From Aquimarina sp. Aq107 (GTDB lineage Bacteria > Bacteroidota > Bacteroidia > Flavobacteriales > Flavobacteriaceae), in contig NZ_OX030782.1 in the NCBI RefSeq assembly GCF_943733665.1, positions 2,134,501 to 2,198,500 of the forward strand: a DNA stretch of 64,000 nt. Direction: 5' to 3'. A program made the position numbers and the translations under genes. This document shows positions 19,369 to 28,315 of the stretch, piece by piece (within the stretch, counting starts at the first letter, position 1; every line of letters starts with the position of its first letter). A model generated the notes under the pieces. That model was not told where the DNA came from and searched no databases. It worked only from the letters and a program-made list of their open reading frames with translations.

Positions 19369-19698
19369 TTAGTTATTTGAAGGTGCTAGTGATTCTATTT
19401 TTGGATATATAGAGATTCTTATTAGTATGGTAAGTAATGCGATCCCAAGAACAATCAATAACCATATATTTTTTATTGATCGTTTATCTTTTATAAATGA
19501 TTGTGTGTCTATTTTAAAAGAATCAGCAAAGGTATTTGTTACATTTTTAACTAATTCAAGATTCATTAACTCACCCTTAAAAGAAGAATGATTTATAACT
19601 GATGTATATGGATTAAACGGATTAAAAAAAGCTTGTACATATATACTCCCTATAAAAGTAATAATACTGATTGTTGTTATTAATGTGATTTGTTTCAT
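19369..19698 (-). CDS. small hypothetical membrane protein
   Basis: A 109-residue protein with hydrophobic segments at both ends (about 4-22 and 77-96) and a hydrophilic middle of some 50 residues, which would sit in the periplasm if both ends cross. No family recognised. First gene of the YHYH operon; its ATG lies about 70 bp from paired 21-bp-spaced direct repeats. Confidence 0.65.
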   Translation of the reverse strand: MKQITLITTISIITFIGSIYVQAFFNPFNPYTSVINHSSFKGELMNLELVKNVTNTFADSFKIDTQSFIKDKRSIKNIWLLIVLGIALLTILIRISIYPKIESLAPSNN

Positions 19699-19766
19699 AA
19701 TCTGTTGATTTGAAATTACACATTAATGACTAAAAAAAACAAGAGAAGTTTAATCGGAAAATTGCA

Positions 19767-19821
19767 TTTTCTATGAAGTGCTGTTCGTTTTCTGTGAAAT
19801 GAAGATAATATTAGGTAATTA
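19767..19821 (-). promoter_or_regulatory. 21-bp-period direct repeats upstream of the first YHYH operon
   Basis: TTTTCTATGAAGTG (19767-19780) and TTTTCTGTGAAATG (19788-19801) match at 12 of 14 positions and are exactly 21 bp apart; a weaker third unit (TATTAGGTAAT) follows at 19809. The 9-bp cores TTCTATGAA and TTCTGTGAA with 12-bp spacers have the geometry of LytTR-family binding sites. The same core and period occur upstream of the second YHYH operon at the same distance from the start codon (69 versus 67 bp). Confidence 0.6.
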
Positions 19822-19934
19822 CTTAACTAGATAAGTTACAAATATCAATGGTTAACACAATTTTTTATTGAATCAACTATCATTTTTAAAGATTCATAAC
19901 CTTATTTTTTCTAAATAATACAATTGGGAATTTT

Positions 19935-21137
19935 CTAAGTTTTTGATATAGAAAAAGTAAATGTACTACCAGTTCCCTTAGAAGAAACAACAGAAATATC
20001 ACCACCTAAATTCCTAATTATTTTCTTAACGGTAGCTAAGCCGATACCAGTACCAACATTACCATCTCTATCTTCTACTCCTACTACGGTAAAAAGATCA
20101 AATATTTTATCTAAAAAATCTTTTGGGATTCCATCACCATTATCCTTTACAGAAAATATATAAAAACTCTCTTCTTCCTTAAGTGCTATATCTATTACTA
20201 TCTCAGATTTTGAATTATACTTGATTGCATTCGTAATTAAATTAATCAAAATCTGCATCAATGCCGTTTTATTTGCAAAAACTTGATTTACATCTGAAGA
20301 AAGATTAAAATCAATTTTATGTTCAGAATCTGTTATTTTCTTTAACTCTTCTATCAAAAGATCAATAGCAATCTCTTCTTCATTATTTTTTACGATATCA
20401 TCACTTTTATAAAACTTAAGAATACCATCTATATAATCTCTAAGCGAATAAGAAGAAGTTCTTAGATATTCTAAATATTGAAGTGATTCTGCATTAAGGT
20501 TATCTTTATTATCATCCTCTAAAAGTTCGGTAAGCGAAATGATATTAGCCAAGGGAGATTTCAGGTCATGAGAAACTACACTTGCGAACTTTTTAAGATC
20601 TTCATTTCTTTTCTCCAATTTATCACGAAGTTGAGTTAGTTTTAGATTCTGATATCGCTGTTCAAATAAATTGACTACTTGCTTAGACATTGCTAGTAAT
20701 GCATTTTTTTGTTCAAGGGTCAATTCTCGTGGTTTAACATCATAAACACACAAAGTCCCTAATTTAAAACCTTCAGAATCAATTAAAGGTGCACCAGCAT
20801 AAAAAACAGCCTGATGCTCAGTTACAAGAGGATTTCCGTCAAAACGTTCGTCTTCTCTAGAATCTTTAATTATTGTAATAGGATCATCCGAATTGATAGC
20901 ATGTCCACAAAATGAAATTTCGCGAGGTGATTCACTAAAAGGAATTCCATGATGAGACTTTAAAAAATTACGTTCTTTATCTAAAAGTGTTATTAACGAA
21001 ATGGGAACATCGCAGATGTATGACATTATTGAAGTAATATTGTCATAGCTCTCTTCTGGTAAAGTATCTAATAAATCATACTTTTCTACAGCAGCTTGTC
21101 GAAATTTTTCATTTTTAGGTAATATAGGTGCTATCAT
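19935..21137 (-). CDS. GAF-domain sensor histidine kinase
   Basis: A 400-residue soluble kinase. An N-terminal GAF domain (about 25-165, with 'SLITLLDKERNFLKS' and 'FCGHAI' typical of this subgroup) is followed by a coiled-coil, a HisKA domain with phospho-acceptor His190 in 'SHDLKSPLANI', and an HATPase domain with N box 'NLITNAIKYN', 'DNGDGIP' and 'GTGIGLATVKKI'. No membrane segment and no response regulator next door, so it is an orphan kinase. It is divergent from an alcohol dehydrogenase. Ligand unknown. Confidence 0.93.
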   Translation of the reverse strand: MIAPILPKNEKFRQAAVEKYDLLDTLPEESYDNITSIMSYICDVPISLITLLDKERNFLKSHHGIPFSESPREISFCGHAINSDDPITIIKDSREDERFDGNPLVTEHQAVFYAGAPLIDSEGFKLGTLCVYDVKPRELTLEQKNALLAMSKQVVNLFEQRYQNLKLTQLRDKLEKRNEDLKKFASVVSHDLKSPLANIISLTELLEDDNKDNLNAESLQYLEYLRTSSYSLRDYIDGILKFYKSDDIVKNNEEEIAIDLLIEELKKITDSEHKIDFNLSSDVNQVFANKTALMQILINLITNAIKYNSKSEIVIDIALKEEESFYIFSVKDNGDGIPKDFLDKIFDLFTVVGVEDRDGNVGTGIGLATVKKIIRNLGGDISVVSSKGTGSTFTFSISKT

Positions 21138-21220
21138 TGGGGTAAATCTAAAAAATAATCTGATTCTAATTATTTACAAAACCAAATAAATTATCTGGTT
21201 TACTGGTACAAAAGTCGTAA

Positions 21221-21228
21221 TATTTTTG
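21221..21228 (+). promoter_or_regulatory. candidate -7 element for the alcohol dehydrogenase
   Basis: TATTTTTG matches TAnnTTTG exactly, about 100 bp before the ATG at 21330. No TTG -33 box at the usual distance is seen, so this is tentative. Confidence 0.3.
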
Positions 21229-21329
21229 TTTTTCTTACCATAGATCAATTATTAACCGCATATTTATTTTGAAATTTGTAAAATAATATTGAAAACAAGG
21301 TTTAATCAACATATATAACAATAAAAATC

Positions 21330-22490
21330 ATGAGGAATTTTGAATTATACGTACCTACTAAAGTGATTTTTGGTAAAGGAGAGATTAAGAAATTAAGTAA
21401 CGAAATACCAAAAGACAAAAAGATTTTATTATTGTACGGTGGAGGAAGTATTAAAAAAAATGGTGTTTATGATCAGGTAACTGCTGCTCTAAAAGAACAT
21501 ACAGTAATAGAATTTTCTGGAATTGAAGCTAATCCAGAATACACAACCTTATTAAAAGCTTTAGAAGTAATTAAAAATGAAGATATTGGGTATATGCTTG
21601 CTGTCGGTGGTGGTTCAGTTATAGATGGAACTAAATTTTTATCTTCTGCAGCTCTTTATGAAGGTGATAATCCATGGGATATATTAGCCAAAAGAATAAG
21701 AACTCTAAAAGGATTACCATTTGGAACTGTATTGACACTACCCGCTACCGGAAGTGAAATGAATAGTGGTGCCGTTGTTAGTAGATCAGAAACTAATGAA
21801 AAAATGGTGATGGGCGGACCTGGATTATTTCCTAAGTTTTCTATTTGTGACCCAACGGTAGTACACAGTATACCTAAAAGACAATTGGCTAATGGTATAG
21901 CAGACGCATATACACATGTTTTAGAACAATATATGACGTATCCTGCAGACGCACCTTTACAAGATCGTTTCTCAGAAGGAATTTTACAAACATTAATAGA
22001 AATAGCACCTTCTGTAATAAAAGATCCTAGTGACTACACCGCTGCATCTAATTTTATGTGGTGTTGTACAATGGCATTGAACGGTTATATTCAAAAAGGG
22101 GTTCCTACCGATTGGAGTGTTCATATGATAGCACATGAGCTTACAGCTTTTTACGGTATTGATCACGCAAGAACATTAGCTGTCATATTACCTAGTGCAT
22201 ACACTAAAAAATTCGAGCATAAAAAAGAAAAGTTAGCTCAATATGCTGAACGTATTTTTAACGTTACAGAAGGTAGTACGGAAGAAAGAGCTAGAGAAGC
22301 TATAAAAAGAACTGAAGGCTTTTATCAATCATTAGGAATAGATACCAGATTAAGAGATTATACTGATGATTACGAAGGTTTTTCTAAAAAAGTGGCAAAA
22401 AACCTTACAGATCATGGTATGACTGCTTTGGGAGAACATCAAGATATTACGCCAGAAGTTGCAGCCGAAATAGTGGAAATGGCATATTAA
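21330..22490 (+). CDS. iron-containing alcohol dehydrogenase (YqhD/BdhA-like)
   Basis: A 386-residue cytoplasmic group III alcohol dehydrogenase that would reduce aldehydes with NAD(P)H. The Rossmann-type binding motif 'GGGSVIDGTKFL' and the metal ligands in 'GIADAYTHVLEQY' (Asp, His) and 'HMIAHELTAFYGIDHARTL' (two His) are all present. The Gly-Gly-Gly-Ser motif with Asp/Thr downstream suggests the NADP-preferring YqhD/butanol dehydrogenase group. Monocistronic, with a strong hairpin after the stop. Likely aldehyde detoxification; substrate range not readable. Confidence 0.93.
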   Translation: MRNFELYVPTKVIFGKGEIKKLSNEIPKDKKILLLYGGGSIKKNGVYDQVTAALKEHTVIEFSGIEANPEYTTLLKALEVIKNEDIGYMLAVGGGSVIDGTKFLSSAALYEGDNPWDILAKRIRTLKGLPFGTVLTLPATGSEMNSGAVVSRSETNEKMVMGGPGLFPKFSICDPTVVHSIPKRQLANGIADAYTHVLEQYMTYPADAPLQDRFSEGILQTLIEIAPSVIKDPSDYTAASNFMWCCTMALNGYIQKGVPTDWSVHMIAHELTAFYGIDHARTLAVILPSAYTKKFEHKKEKLAQYAERIFNVTEGSTEERAREAIKRTEGFYQSLGIDTRLRDYTDDYEGFSKKVAKNLTDHGMTALGEHQDITPEVAAEIVEMAY

Positions 22491-22504
22491 ATACATATAC
22501 ATAG

Positions 22505-22547
22505 ATAAACACAGTTAATTATTTTAAAAGATGTTAACTGTGTTTAT
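22505..22547. terminator. hairpin between convergent genes
   Basis: A perfect 14-bp stem (ATAAACACAGTTAA at 22505-22518, complement at 22534-22547) with a 15-nt loop, shared by the convergent alcohol dehydrogenase and sigma-factor operons. Confidence 0.72.
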
Positions 22548-22566
22548 TTAAAGTGTTACTTCAAGA

Positions 22567-22899
22567 TTAATTTTGTTTTTCATTGAAATGATTTAATCTT
22601 ATAATACTGTTCATAAAGCACAATATTGTTATAATAATCATTAAAAAAAACGGAGTCTTCGGAATATTATTGAAAAATGAACCAAACATACTGAAATTAT
22701 GTTCTGGAAAATTGTGAAGAGATCCTATTGCAATAAATAGTAAAATTGAACAAGCAACAATAACAATTTTAAAAGACCAAAAAGAGGACTTTTTAGTATT
22801 TTGCTGAACATCAACTTTCTTCATTAATTTATTGATAAAATCATCCGAAGTTTCTACTGTACTTTTTTCTAATATTTTTTTTACATTTTCTTCTTTCAT
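22567..22899 (-). CDS. small membrane protein, possible anti-sigma partner
   Basis: A 110-residue protein with a charged N-terminal region (1-38) and two hydrophobic segments (about 42-62 and 80-98). Its ATG overlaps the stop of the ECF sigma gene (ATGA), which is how anti-sigma factors are usually arranged. I cannot see a zinc HExxxCxxC motif or a recognised anti-sigma domain, so the role is inferred from position only. Last gene of a four-gene operon. Confidence 0.65.
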   Translation of the reverse strand: MKEENVKKILEKSTVETSDDFINKLMKKVDVQQNTKKSSFWSFKIVIVACSILLFIAIGSLHNFPEHNFSMFGSFFNNIPKTPFFLMIIITILCFMNSIIRLNHFNEKQN

Positions 22900-23468
22900 A
22901 ATAAGTTATTTAAATCATCTCCTAATAACCTTTTTAGCTGGAAATGCATATTTTCTCTCCCTCTATATAAATCTACCTTAATTTTAGAGGTTTTAAATCC
23001 TGTAACCTTTTCAATTTCCTTTATTTTATATTCACATAAATAAAAGAGACGGAGTACTAATGCCTCATCCGGGCGCAATTGCTGTAATGCTAAATTTATA
23101 AATCTTTTTTGATCAGCTTCATCCATTGCATTTTTTTCTACCAATGGAATTATAAAACCACTCTCTAATTCATCAATATTTATACTATTCCTTCTCTTCT
23201 TTAATTCATTATAACTGGTATTAATCACTATACGATATAGCCAAGTAGAAAACGACGATTTGAACCGAAATGTGTGCAACTTATTATATACTTTTAAAAA
23301 CACTTCTTGTAAAACATCTTCTGCAATAACTTGATTTTTAAGTATTGAAATAGCAAGTGATAGTGATACATCTTTATAGACATACACGAGTTGTCTAAAA
23401 GCTGATGCATCACCATCATTTATTCTACGAATTAGATCGTATTCTTGCTTGTATTGACTATTTCTCAA
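22896..23468 (-). CDS. ECF-type RNA polymerase sigma factor
   Basis: A 190-residue sigma-70 family factor with region 2 ('DVLQEVFLKVYNKLHTF', 'FSTWLYRIVINTSYNELKKR') and region 4 ('PDEALVLRLFYLCEYKIKEIEKVTG'). An in-frame stop lies four codons upstream, leaving TTG at 23468 as the only start that keeps region 2 whole. The start overlaps the 3' end of the previous gene by 11 bp and its stop overlaps the next ATG by 4 bp, so this is a tightly coupled unit. Unlike many Bacteroidota ECF sigmas it has no FecR/TonB partner nearby. Confidence 0.93.
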   Translation of the reverse strand: MRNSQYKQEYDLIRRINDGDASAFRQLVYVYKDVSLSLAISILKNQVIAEDVLQEVFLKVYNKLHTFRFKSSFSTWLYRIVINTSYNELKKRRNSINIDELESGFIIPLVEKNAMDEADQKRFINLALQQLRPDEALVLRLFYLCEYKIKEIEKVTGFKTSKIKVDLYRGRENMHFQLKRLLGDDLNNLL

Positions 23469-23787
23469 GTCTTTTTCTTATAAAATGAGCAACAATCAAT
23501 CCAGTAGCTCCAAAAATTAAAATGGTACCCCAAATCAATAAATCCGCGGCATCTTCAGATAAATTAAATGTTGTAAATACCGAGGATACAAATAACCCAA
23601 TACCTAAACCAAAAATGATACAGCCAATATCTAAATATTTCAATTTATTATTCTTTTGATCTATATATATTCCTTTTTCTATTAATGTCTTCTTTATTAA
23701 ATACGTATATCTAGCAATTATGAATACAATCAATACAATAGCTATTATCATTGTTATGAATACAAATACTTCGTTTAAATCTTTCAT
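23458..23787 (-). CDS. small membrane protein (DUF6249-like)
   Basis: A 109-residue inner-membrane protein with three hydrophobic segments (about 8-25, 52-70 and 83-102). Sequence type resembles the small proteins named DUF6249 that are commonly found next to ECF sigma genes in Bacteroidota; I hold that family name loosely. It overlaps the sigma gene by 11 bp and follows the serine hydrolase by 10 bp. A role in signal transmission to the sigma factor is inference. Confidence 0.65.
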   Translation of the reverse strand: MKDLNEVFVFITMIIAIVLIVFIIARYTYLIKKTLIEKGIYIDQKNNKLKYLDIGCIIFGLGIGLFVSSVFTTFNLSEDAADLLIWGTILIFGATGLIVAHFIRKRLEK

Positions 23788-23797
23788 TTATCTTATA

Positions 23798-24910
23798 TTA
23801 AAAATGTTCTCCTAAAAATTTCTCTATTGTTTCCAGTAAAGGAAATAAATTATCTGAATTTGCAAAAATCACAAAACCATATTTTTGGTCAGGAATAAAC
23901 ATCGCATATGCCTGAAAATCATGATTGTTACCTGTATGCAAATGCATCAGTCCATTGGGAGTAGGTTTTTGAGCAAAACCAAGACCCCAACCAGTTTGAC
24001 CGGTTTCTTTTAACAACTTATTATCAGGTTTAAAATGATTATGTTCCCGTAGCATTTGATCACGTGTAGTCATCTTAATATTTTTCGGGTTCATCATTTC
24101 GATTAAAAACAATGCATAATCTTCTGCATCTGAGTGCAAACTAAAACCAGGACCAACTTTTTTGTATTTATTAATTTCTGGATTTGTTTTTCCTTTTATA
24201 TGGCCATTTGCAACATCTTCATTATAGATGTTGTTCCAAGTATATATACTTCTATCCATACCGATAGGATGCGCAGCTTCTTTTAAAAATAAAGAATCCA
24301 ATTTGCTCCCCCATCCTATCCCTAACTTAGTACCAAAAGCTGCGCCCAAATGTTGATAAGCTTCTCCAGAATATGAAAAATCTGTACCCGGTTTGAATTT
24401 AATTTCAATTGGCTTTCCTTTTACCCAATTAGGAATACCAGAACCGTGGGATAAAATAATTCTTGGAGTTAAAATCTTATAATTCTCAAATGAGTCTTTA
24501 TGAATAACTCCTTCAGGAAATATAGGTTCTAGATATGGATATATTGGTTCATCTAAATCCAACACTCCTTTTTCTACCATTTTCATTAAAAAATATGCAA
24601 AAAGAGGTTTTGAAAGAGAAGCACCTTCAAAGATGGTTCTTTTTGTAACCGGTTTCTTAGTTTTAAGATTTGCAAAACCAAATGTATTATGATATGCAAT
24701 ATCGTTACCATTTATTATTGCTATAGAAAGACCAGGTAAATTAATAGAATCCATAGCTTTTTTAATATGCTTATTTAATAAAGCAACATTAATCACTCTT
24801 CCATCCGGTACTCGAATTGTTTTATTACTATTTTGTCCATAAGACGTTGGTAAGGATATTAAATAAAAAATCAATATCCATAGTTTTACTGTTCGTTTTG
24901 ATAAAATCAT
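23798..24910 (-). CDS. exported serine hydrolase, beta-lactamase/PBP superfamily
   Basis: A 370-residue protein with a signal peptide (cut near residue 25, before Gln-Asn) and a class C beta-lactamase/DD-peptidase-type fold. The SxxK motif is Ser98-Leu-Ser-Lys101 in 'EGASLSKPLF'; the second motif is probably Tyr in 'FSYSGEAYQ' and the third 'HTG' in 'LHTGNNHDF'. It heads an operon that goes on to a small membrane protein, an ECF sigma and a possible anti-sigma, so it may act in, or be induced by, a cell-wall stress circuit. Substrate unknown. Confidence 0.85.
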   Translation of the reverse strand: MILSKRTVKLWILIFYLISLPTSYGQNSNKTIRVPDGRVINVALLNKHIKKAMDSINLPGLSIAIINGNDIAYHNTFGFANLKTKKPVTKRTIFEGASLSKPLFAYFLMKMVEKGVLDLDEPIYPYLEPIFPEGVIHKDSFENYKILTPRIILSHGSGIPNWVKGKPIEIKFKPGTDFSYSGEAYQHLGAAFGTKLGIGWGSKLDSLFLKEAAHPIGMDRSIYTWNNIYNEDVANGHIKGKTNPEINKYKKVGPGFSLHSDAEDYALFLIEMMNPKNIKMTTRDQMLREHNHFKPDNKLLKETGQTGWGLGFAQKPTPNGLMHLHTGNNHDFQAYAMFIPDQKYGFVIFANSDNLFPLLETIEKFLGEHF

Positions 24911-25224
24911 TTTGATTAATTTAAAATGTGATTATTTTTTTGATTGTGAATTCACATGTATTGGACAAAATGATTTTTAAAAAGGTTACAAATTTATTTT
25001 TAAACTAAAAATAATACAGAAAACGATAGTAGAATTAATTATGTTATTTGACCATTATTTTTATAGAATATTTGTATAAATTCTAATTCAACTAAGCTAA
25101 TAAATGGTTATTACTCAGCCATAATATGGTCTTCCCTTTCATTTAAAAAAAACACAAAATAATTTTAAATTACTGTTGAAATTTAAGTTAAATTTAAATC
25201 AATTAACCATTTAAATTAACACAA
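24911..25224. promoter_or_regulatory. divergent promoter region
   Basis: A 314-bp AT-rich region with no gene. On the minus strand TAAATTTG (24989-24996) is a perfect TAnnTTTG box about 80 bp before the serine hydrolase ATG. On the plus side an imperfect dyad, GTTAAATTTAAAT and ATTTAAATTAAC (about 25187-25221), sits directly before the ATG of the T9SS protein and may be an operator or a leader structure. Confidence 0.4.
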
Positions 25225-28200
25225 ATGAATTTAAAACTCAAGTTATTAACAGTCTTTCTTGTGGTCTCTTTTATGACCCAAGCCCAACAAACTGGAACGA
25301 AAGCATTTTACCATGGAAAAGTATCCTCAGTAGAGTACGTATCGTCAATCGCATCAAGGCCTAATGATCTTATTGCACCTGATAATTCTGTTAGGGAAGC
25401 TAAGGATAAAAGATCTTTAGGAAATCAAATTACCTCGGGTAAAGACCCACAAACTGAAAACGATTATTTCTTTAGAAACAAAAACAAAATGGAGCAAAGC
25501 GTTCAACGTGCTCCTGCTAGTCTTGTTTTTGATACGTATTCATCGAATTCTCAACCAACTGACCCTTCTATTGCTGTAGGTCCAAATCATGTTTTCGTTG
25601 TTTACAACACTGGTTTTATGATTTATGATAAATCTGGTAATCAGTTAGTAGGACAAACATCTCCTAATCCTGCAATTTTTCCGTCAGGTGGTTGTTGTGA
25701 CCTTACTGCTTCTTACGACAATGCAGCGGACAGATGGGTTCTTTCATTTTTAGGATCTGGTGCTCAAGTAGCAGTTTCTGATGGTCCAAATCCTGTAACA
25801 TCTGGATGGTTTGTATATAACATATCAGGAATACAAGACTATCAAAAATTATCTGTTTGGAGTGATGGGTATTATATTACCGAAAATACAGGTGGAACTA
25901 ATAAATTATGGGCATTAGAAAGAGATGCTATGTTAGCAGGAGATCCTAATGCACAAATTTTAGGTTTTAATCTTCCTGGCATTGTGACTAGTGGTTTTTT
26001 TAGCCCTCAAGCTCTAAATGTTACCAATGGCAATTTACCGGCTCCTGGAGGTGCCACAATTCTATATTTACAGGATAATGCTTGGAACGGTGTATCGGTA
26101 GATCATATAAAAGTATGGACCGCTGACGTAGATTGGAATAATCCAAATAATTCTACAGTATCTAACCCGCAAGAAATTGTTACAACGCCTTTTATTAGTG
26201 TTTTTGATGGAGGAAGCTTTGTTAATTTATCACAACCAGGAGGAGGTACTTCTATAGATGCTTTACAAGCAACAATAATGAATCAAGCACAATTTAGAAA
26301 ATTTGCAACTCATAACTCTGCAGTATTCAATTTTGTGGTAGATGCAGATGCTAGTTCTGGAGAATTGGCAGCAATCCGTTGGTACGAATTTAGACAAAGT
26401 GGTGATAATCAACCTTGGTCGTTATATCAAGAGGGAACTTATACAGCACCTGATGGAAGACATGCTTGGCATGCTAGTTTAGCAATGGATGGTCAAGGAA
26501 ATATTGGAATGGGATATACTTCTATGTCTGGTCCTACTACTCCATCGACTGTAAGAGTAAGTTCTTATTTCACAGGTAGATTAAGTTCTGATCCTTTAGG
26601 AACTATGACTACAGCAGAAGAACTTATTGCTAATGGATCAGGTAATATTCCTGGAACACGTTATGGTGATTATAGTAAAATTGATGTAGATCCATCAGAC
26701 GATTCTTCATTTTGGTTTATTAATGAATATGTAAATGGTAGCAGAACTGGTGTAGTAGGAAAATTTCAGATTGAAGCTGGAGTTCCAGATACGCAAGCTC
26801 CTACAGACCCTACAAATGTAGTTGCTAGTAATATTACAGCTGGTAGTGCTATTCTTAACTGGACAGCTTCTACTGATAATGTAGGTGTAGCCAGATATAC
26901 TATTTCGATTGATGGTACTGTAGTAGGAACTTCTACTACAACAGACTTTAATGTTACGGGTCTCTCACCATTAACTTCATACACCGCCTCTGTAACTGCA
27001 GAAGATGCTGCTGGTAATGTCTCTGGAAATGGAACTACTACGTTTACCACTATCGATGGTAGTACTACAGTTTATTGTGATTCTGCTAGTACTAACGTAA
27101 ATGATGAATTTATCAGTAATGTGCAATTGAATACAATTAATAATACTTCTGGAGCTCAATTTTATTCAGATTTTAGTGGTATTTCTACTGATTTAAATGA
27201 AGGTCAAGCCTATACTGTTTCTGTAACACCTACTTGGACTGGAACTGTATATGCTGAAGGATATTCAGTTTGGATAGATTATAATAACAATGGAGATTTT
27301 GATGATGCAGGAGAACTTGTTTGGTCCAAATCCCCATCTACAGATAGTAGTAATAGTGGATCTTTTACTGTACCTAGTGGAACTTCTGAGACTTCTGTAA
27401 GAATGAGAGTTTCTATGAAATATAATGCGATTCCAACTTCTTGTGAGACCTTTACTTATGGAGAAGTAGAAGATTATACAATTAACCTTAGCACCGATGG
27501 AGGCGGTGGTGGTACAATACCACCAACTGGCTATTGTGATTCTAATGGACAAATAACCAGTGATGAATATATTTCTAACGTACAAATGGGAAGTATAAAT
27601 AATACAACCACAGCTGAGGCCGGTGGATATGGGGATTACACAGCTATAACAACAAATTTGAGTAATACTAACACTATCACTATTACACCAACTTGGACCG
27701 GAACAATTTACAATGAAGGGTATGCTGTTTGGATAGATTATAACAGAGATGGTGATTTTGATGATTCGAATGAATTAGCGTGGTCAAAAAGCCCTTCTAC
27801 AGATGCTGTTAATACTGGTAGTTTTACTGTACCATCTGGAGCATCTGCTGGAGCAACCCGTATGCGAGTATCTATGAAGTATAATGGTATACCTTCAACT
27901 TGTGAATCATTTAGATATGGAGAGGTTGAAGATTACGTAGTAGTTATAGGAGCTTCTAGCCGTGATGAATTAGTGTCTTTTACAAGAATAGCAGATAAGA
28001 GTATCCAGCTTTATCCTATTCCTGCAACTTCGACATTGAACATTGAGATCAATGAAGGGAAGTATGATGAGATCATTATGATTTCTTCTAATGGTTCTAT
28101 TGTAAAGAAAATAAATCCAGAAAAATCTTCTTTTGGAATTGATATTTCTCAATTCGCAGATGGACTATATTTTGTAAGATTTACTAATTCTAATGGATTA

Positions 28201-28233
28201 GCTATTACAAAAAGATTCCTCGTAAAAAAGTAA
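25225..28233 (+). CDS. T9SS-secreted protein with Fn3 and two GEVED domains
   Basis: A 1002-residue cell-surface or secreted protein. Order: signal peptide (1-20), a large N-terminal region (about 85-520) with repeated beta-strand patterns resembling a propeller, one fibronectin type III domain (about 522-612), two GEVED domains (about 617-756 and 770-909, each ending in 'GEVEDY'), and a type IX C-terminal sorting domain (about 920-1002, 'YPIPATSTLNI' to 'FLVKK'). The GEVED copies are clear duplicates with Asp/Asn-rich loops likely to bind calcium. No catalytic motif seen; adhesion or substrate binding is inference. Monocistronic with a strong terminator. Confidence 0.88.
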   Translation: MNLKLKLLTVFLVVSFMTQAQQTGTKAFYHGKVSSVEYVSSIASRPNDLIAPDNSVREAKDKRSLGNQITSGKDPQTENDYFFRNKNKMEQSVQRAPASLVFDTYSSNSQPTDPSIAVGPNHVFVVYNTGFMIYDKSGNQLVGQTSPNPAIFPSGGCCDLTASYDNAADRWVLSFLGSGAQVAVSDGPNPVTSGWFVYNISGIQDYQKLSVWSDGYYITENTGGTNKLWALERDAMLAGDPNAQILGFNLPGIVTSGFFSPQALNVTNGNLPAPGGATILYLQDNAWNGVSVDHIKVWTADVDWNNPNNSTVSNPQEIVTTPFISVFDGGSFVNLSQPGGGTSIDALQATIMNQAQFRKFATHNSAVFNFVVDADASSGELAAIRWYEFRQSGDNQPWSLYQEGTYTAPDGRHAWHASLAMDGQGNIGMGYTSMSGPTTPSTVRVSSYFTGRLSSDPLGTMTTAEELIANGSGNIPGTRYGDYSKIDVDPSDDSSFWFINEYVNGSRTGVVGKFQIEAGVPDTQAPTDPTNVVASNITAGSAILNWTASTDNVGVARYTISIDGTVVGTSTTTDFNVTGLSPLTSYTASVTAEDAAGNVSGNGTTTFTTIDGSTTVYCDSASTNVNDEFISNVQLNTINNTSGAQFYSDFSGISTDLNEGQAYTVSVTPTWTGTVYAEGYSVWIDYNNNGDFDDAGELVWSKSPSTDSSNSGSFTVPSGTSETSVRMRVSMKYNAIPTSCETFTYGEVEDYTINLSTDGGGGGTIPPTGYCDSNGQITSDEYISNVQMGSINNTTTAEAGGYGDYTAITTNLSNTNTITITPTWTGTIYNEGYAVWIDYNRDGDFDDSNELAWSKSPSTDAVNTGSFTVPSGASAGATRMRVSMKYNGIPSTCESFRYGEVEDYVVVIGASSRDELVSFTRIADKSIQLYPIPATSTLNIEINEGKYDEIIMISSNGSIVKKINPEKSSFGIDISQFADGLYFVRFTNSNGLAITKRFLVKK

Positions 28234-28263
28234 CAAAACATATTTATTAGCCAATAAGTATTA

Positions 28264-28299
28264 AAAAAGGCTGTCGTCATTATGATCGATAGCCTTTTT
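28264..28299 (+). terminator. intrinsic terminator
   Basis: GGCTGTCG at 28269-28276 pairs with CGATAGCC at 28287-28294 (one G-T pair), flanked by A-run and T-run; follows the T9SS protein gene by about 30 bp. Confidence 0.85.
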
Positions 28300-28315
28300 G
28301 TTATTTAAATAAAAT

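Noticed and set aside
27064..27951. Two similar blocks in the T9SS protein as a mobile or tandem DNA repeat
   Set aside because: They are two GEVED protein domains that have diverged in DNA sequence, an ordinary domain duplication.
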